64,000 nucleotides of DNA, from the NCBI RefSeq assembly GCF_000633935.1, contig NZ_KK214996.1, positions 173,729 to 237,728 on the forward strand, written 5' to 3'. The notes below the pieces were generated by a model. The model had not been told where the DNA came from. It made no database searches and saw only the letters and a program-made list of their open reading frames with translations. The position numbers and the translations under genes were made by a program. Positions 63,710 through 64,000 of this stretch are shown one piece after another (position 1 is the stretch's first letter; each line of letters starts with the position of its first letter). The DNA is from Ectothiorhodospira haloalkaliphila ATCC 51935 (GTDB lineage: Bacteria; Pseudomonadota; Gammaproteobacteria; Ectothiorhodospirales; Ectothiorhodospiraceae).

Positions 63710-64000
63710 ATGTTCGACAAGATACTGATCGCCAACCGGGGGGAAATCGCCTGCCGGGTCGAGCGGACCTGCCGGCGACTGGGAATCCGCACCGTTGCGG
63801 TGTACTCCGAGCCGGACAGTCAGGCCATGCACGTGAAGGCCTGTGATGAAGCCTGGCCCATCGGCCCCGCCGCAGCACGGGAAAGCTACCTGAACCAGGC
63901 GCGGATCATCGAGGTGGCCCGGGAGAGCGGCGCCCAGGCCATTCACCCGGGCTACGGCTTCCTCTCGGAAAACGCCGAATTCGCCCGAGCCTGCCGGGAT
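63710..64000 (+). CDS. liuD: Methylcrotonyl-CoA carboxylase, biotin (alpha) subunit, partial
   Basis: The first 97 residues of a biotin carboxylase that runs off the window. [20 protein letters not shown] opens the domain and [19 protein letters not shown] near residue 79 is the family motif. Its biotin carboxyl carrier end lies outside. It would pair with LiuB. CTGGAGC precedes the ATG. Confidence 0.95.
   Translation, partial: MFDKILIANRGEIACRVERTCRRLGIRTVAVYSEPDSQAMHVKACDEAWPIGPAAARESYLNQARIIEVARESGAQAIHPGYGFLSENAEFARACRD

Overview
The window looks like the chromosome of a GC-rich gammaproteobacterium. The support is a MerR-type LiuR regulator in front of a liu leucine-degradation operon, a Zur-box core of the gammaproteobacterial type (GTTAT-N3-ATAAC), a Fap-like amyloid operon, an Ectothiorhodospiraceae/Chromatiales-like set of lipid and redox genes, and ETF/ETF-QO genes. 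The genus is not resolved from sequence alone. No rRNA, tRNA or CRISPR array was recognised.

Layout. 1-705: one end of an IS3-family element with a frameshift heptamer. 982-9404: energy and pentose-phosphate block (DoxX, type II NADH dehydrogenase, then overlapping tal-gnd-zwf-pgl, a small secreted repeat protein, a flavin disulfide reductase-like protein). 9815-14385: a two-gene operon of very large secreted proteins with no recognised family; the first is built of three repeats of about 220 residues. 15167-19813: a 1548-residue 2-hydroxyacyl-CoA dehydratase activase fusion. 20007-23520: lipid-modifying genes (ceramidase-like, desaturase, cyclopropane synthase). 23738-25265: a putative Zur-controlled zinc-starvation operon (Cys-poor DksA paralogue, an internally deleted COG0523 GTPase, DUF1826). 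14.4-33.2 kb is also strewn with scars: pieces of one MFS transporter in three places and two orientations, two copies of a PAS piece, a duplicated piece of the activase gene, a 257-bp duplication of the MOSC gene 3' end, ABC ATPase, DUF2384-like and transposase remnants.

33438-38808 (minus strand): a compact Fap-like operon, reading from the promoter side: two large secreted proteins that carry the same Ala/Asn-rich repeat at both ends, a short third repeat protein, a C39 peptidase and a coiled-coil beta-barrel protein. It probably exports and assembles an extracellular amyloid-like fibre.

40216-45698 (plus strand): a triple fusion acyl-ACP/CoA synthetase-ACP-acyltransferase, ilvD and a persulfide dioxygenase-like metallo-beta-lactamase.

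45862-64000: two divergent operons around LiuR. Leftward: acyl-CoA synthetase with a degraded active site, livG, a second intact acyl-CoA synthetase, livH, livM, livK, livF, a universal stress protein, etfB, etfA and ETF-QO. Rightward: liuR, then liuA, liuB, liuC and the start of liuD. Three copies of a TTKACGT-N2-ACGTNAA motif lie upstream of both operons. Together they form a module for import, activation and beta-oxidation-like degradation of branched-chain acids, with electrons passed through ETF to quinone.
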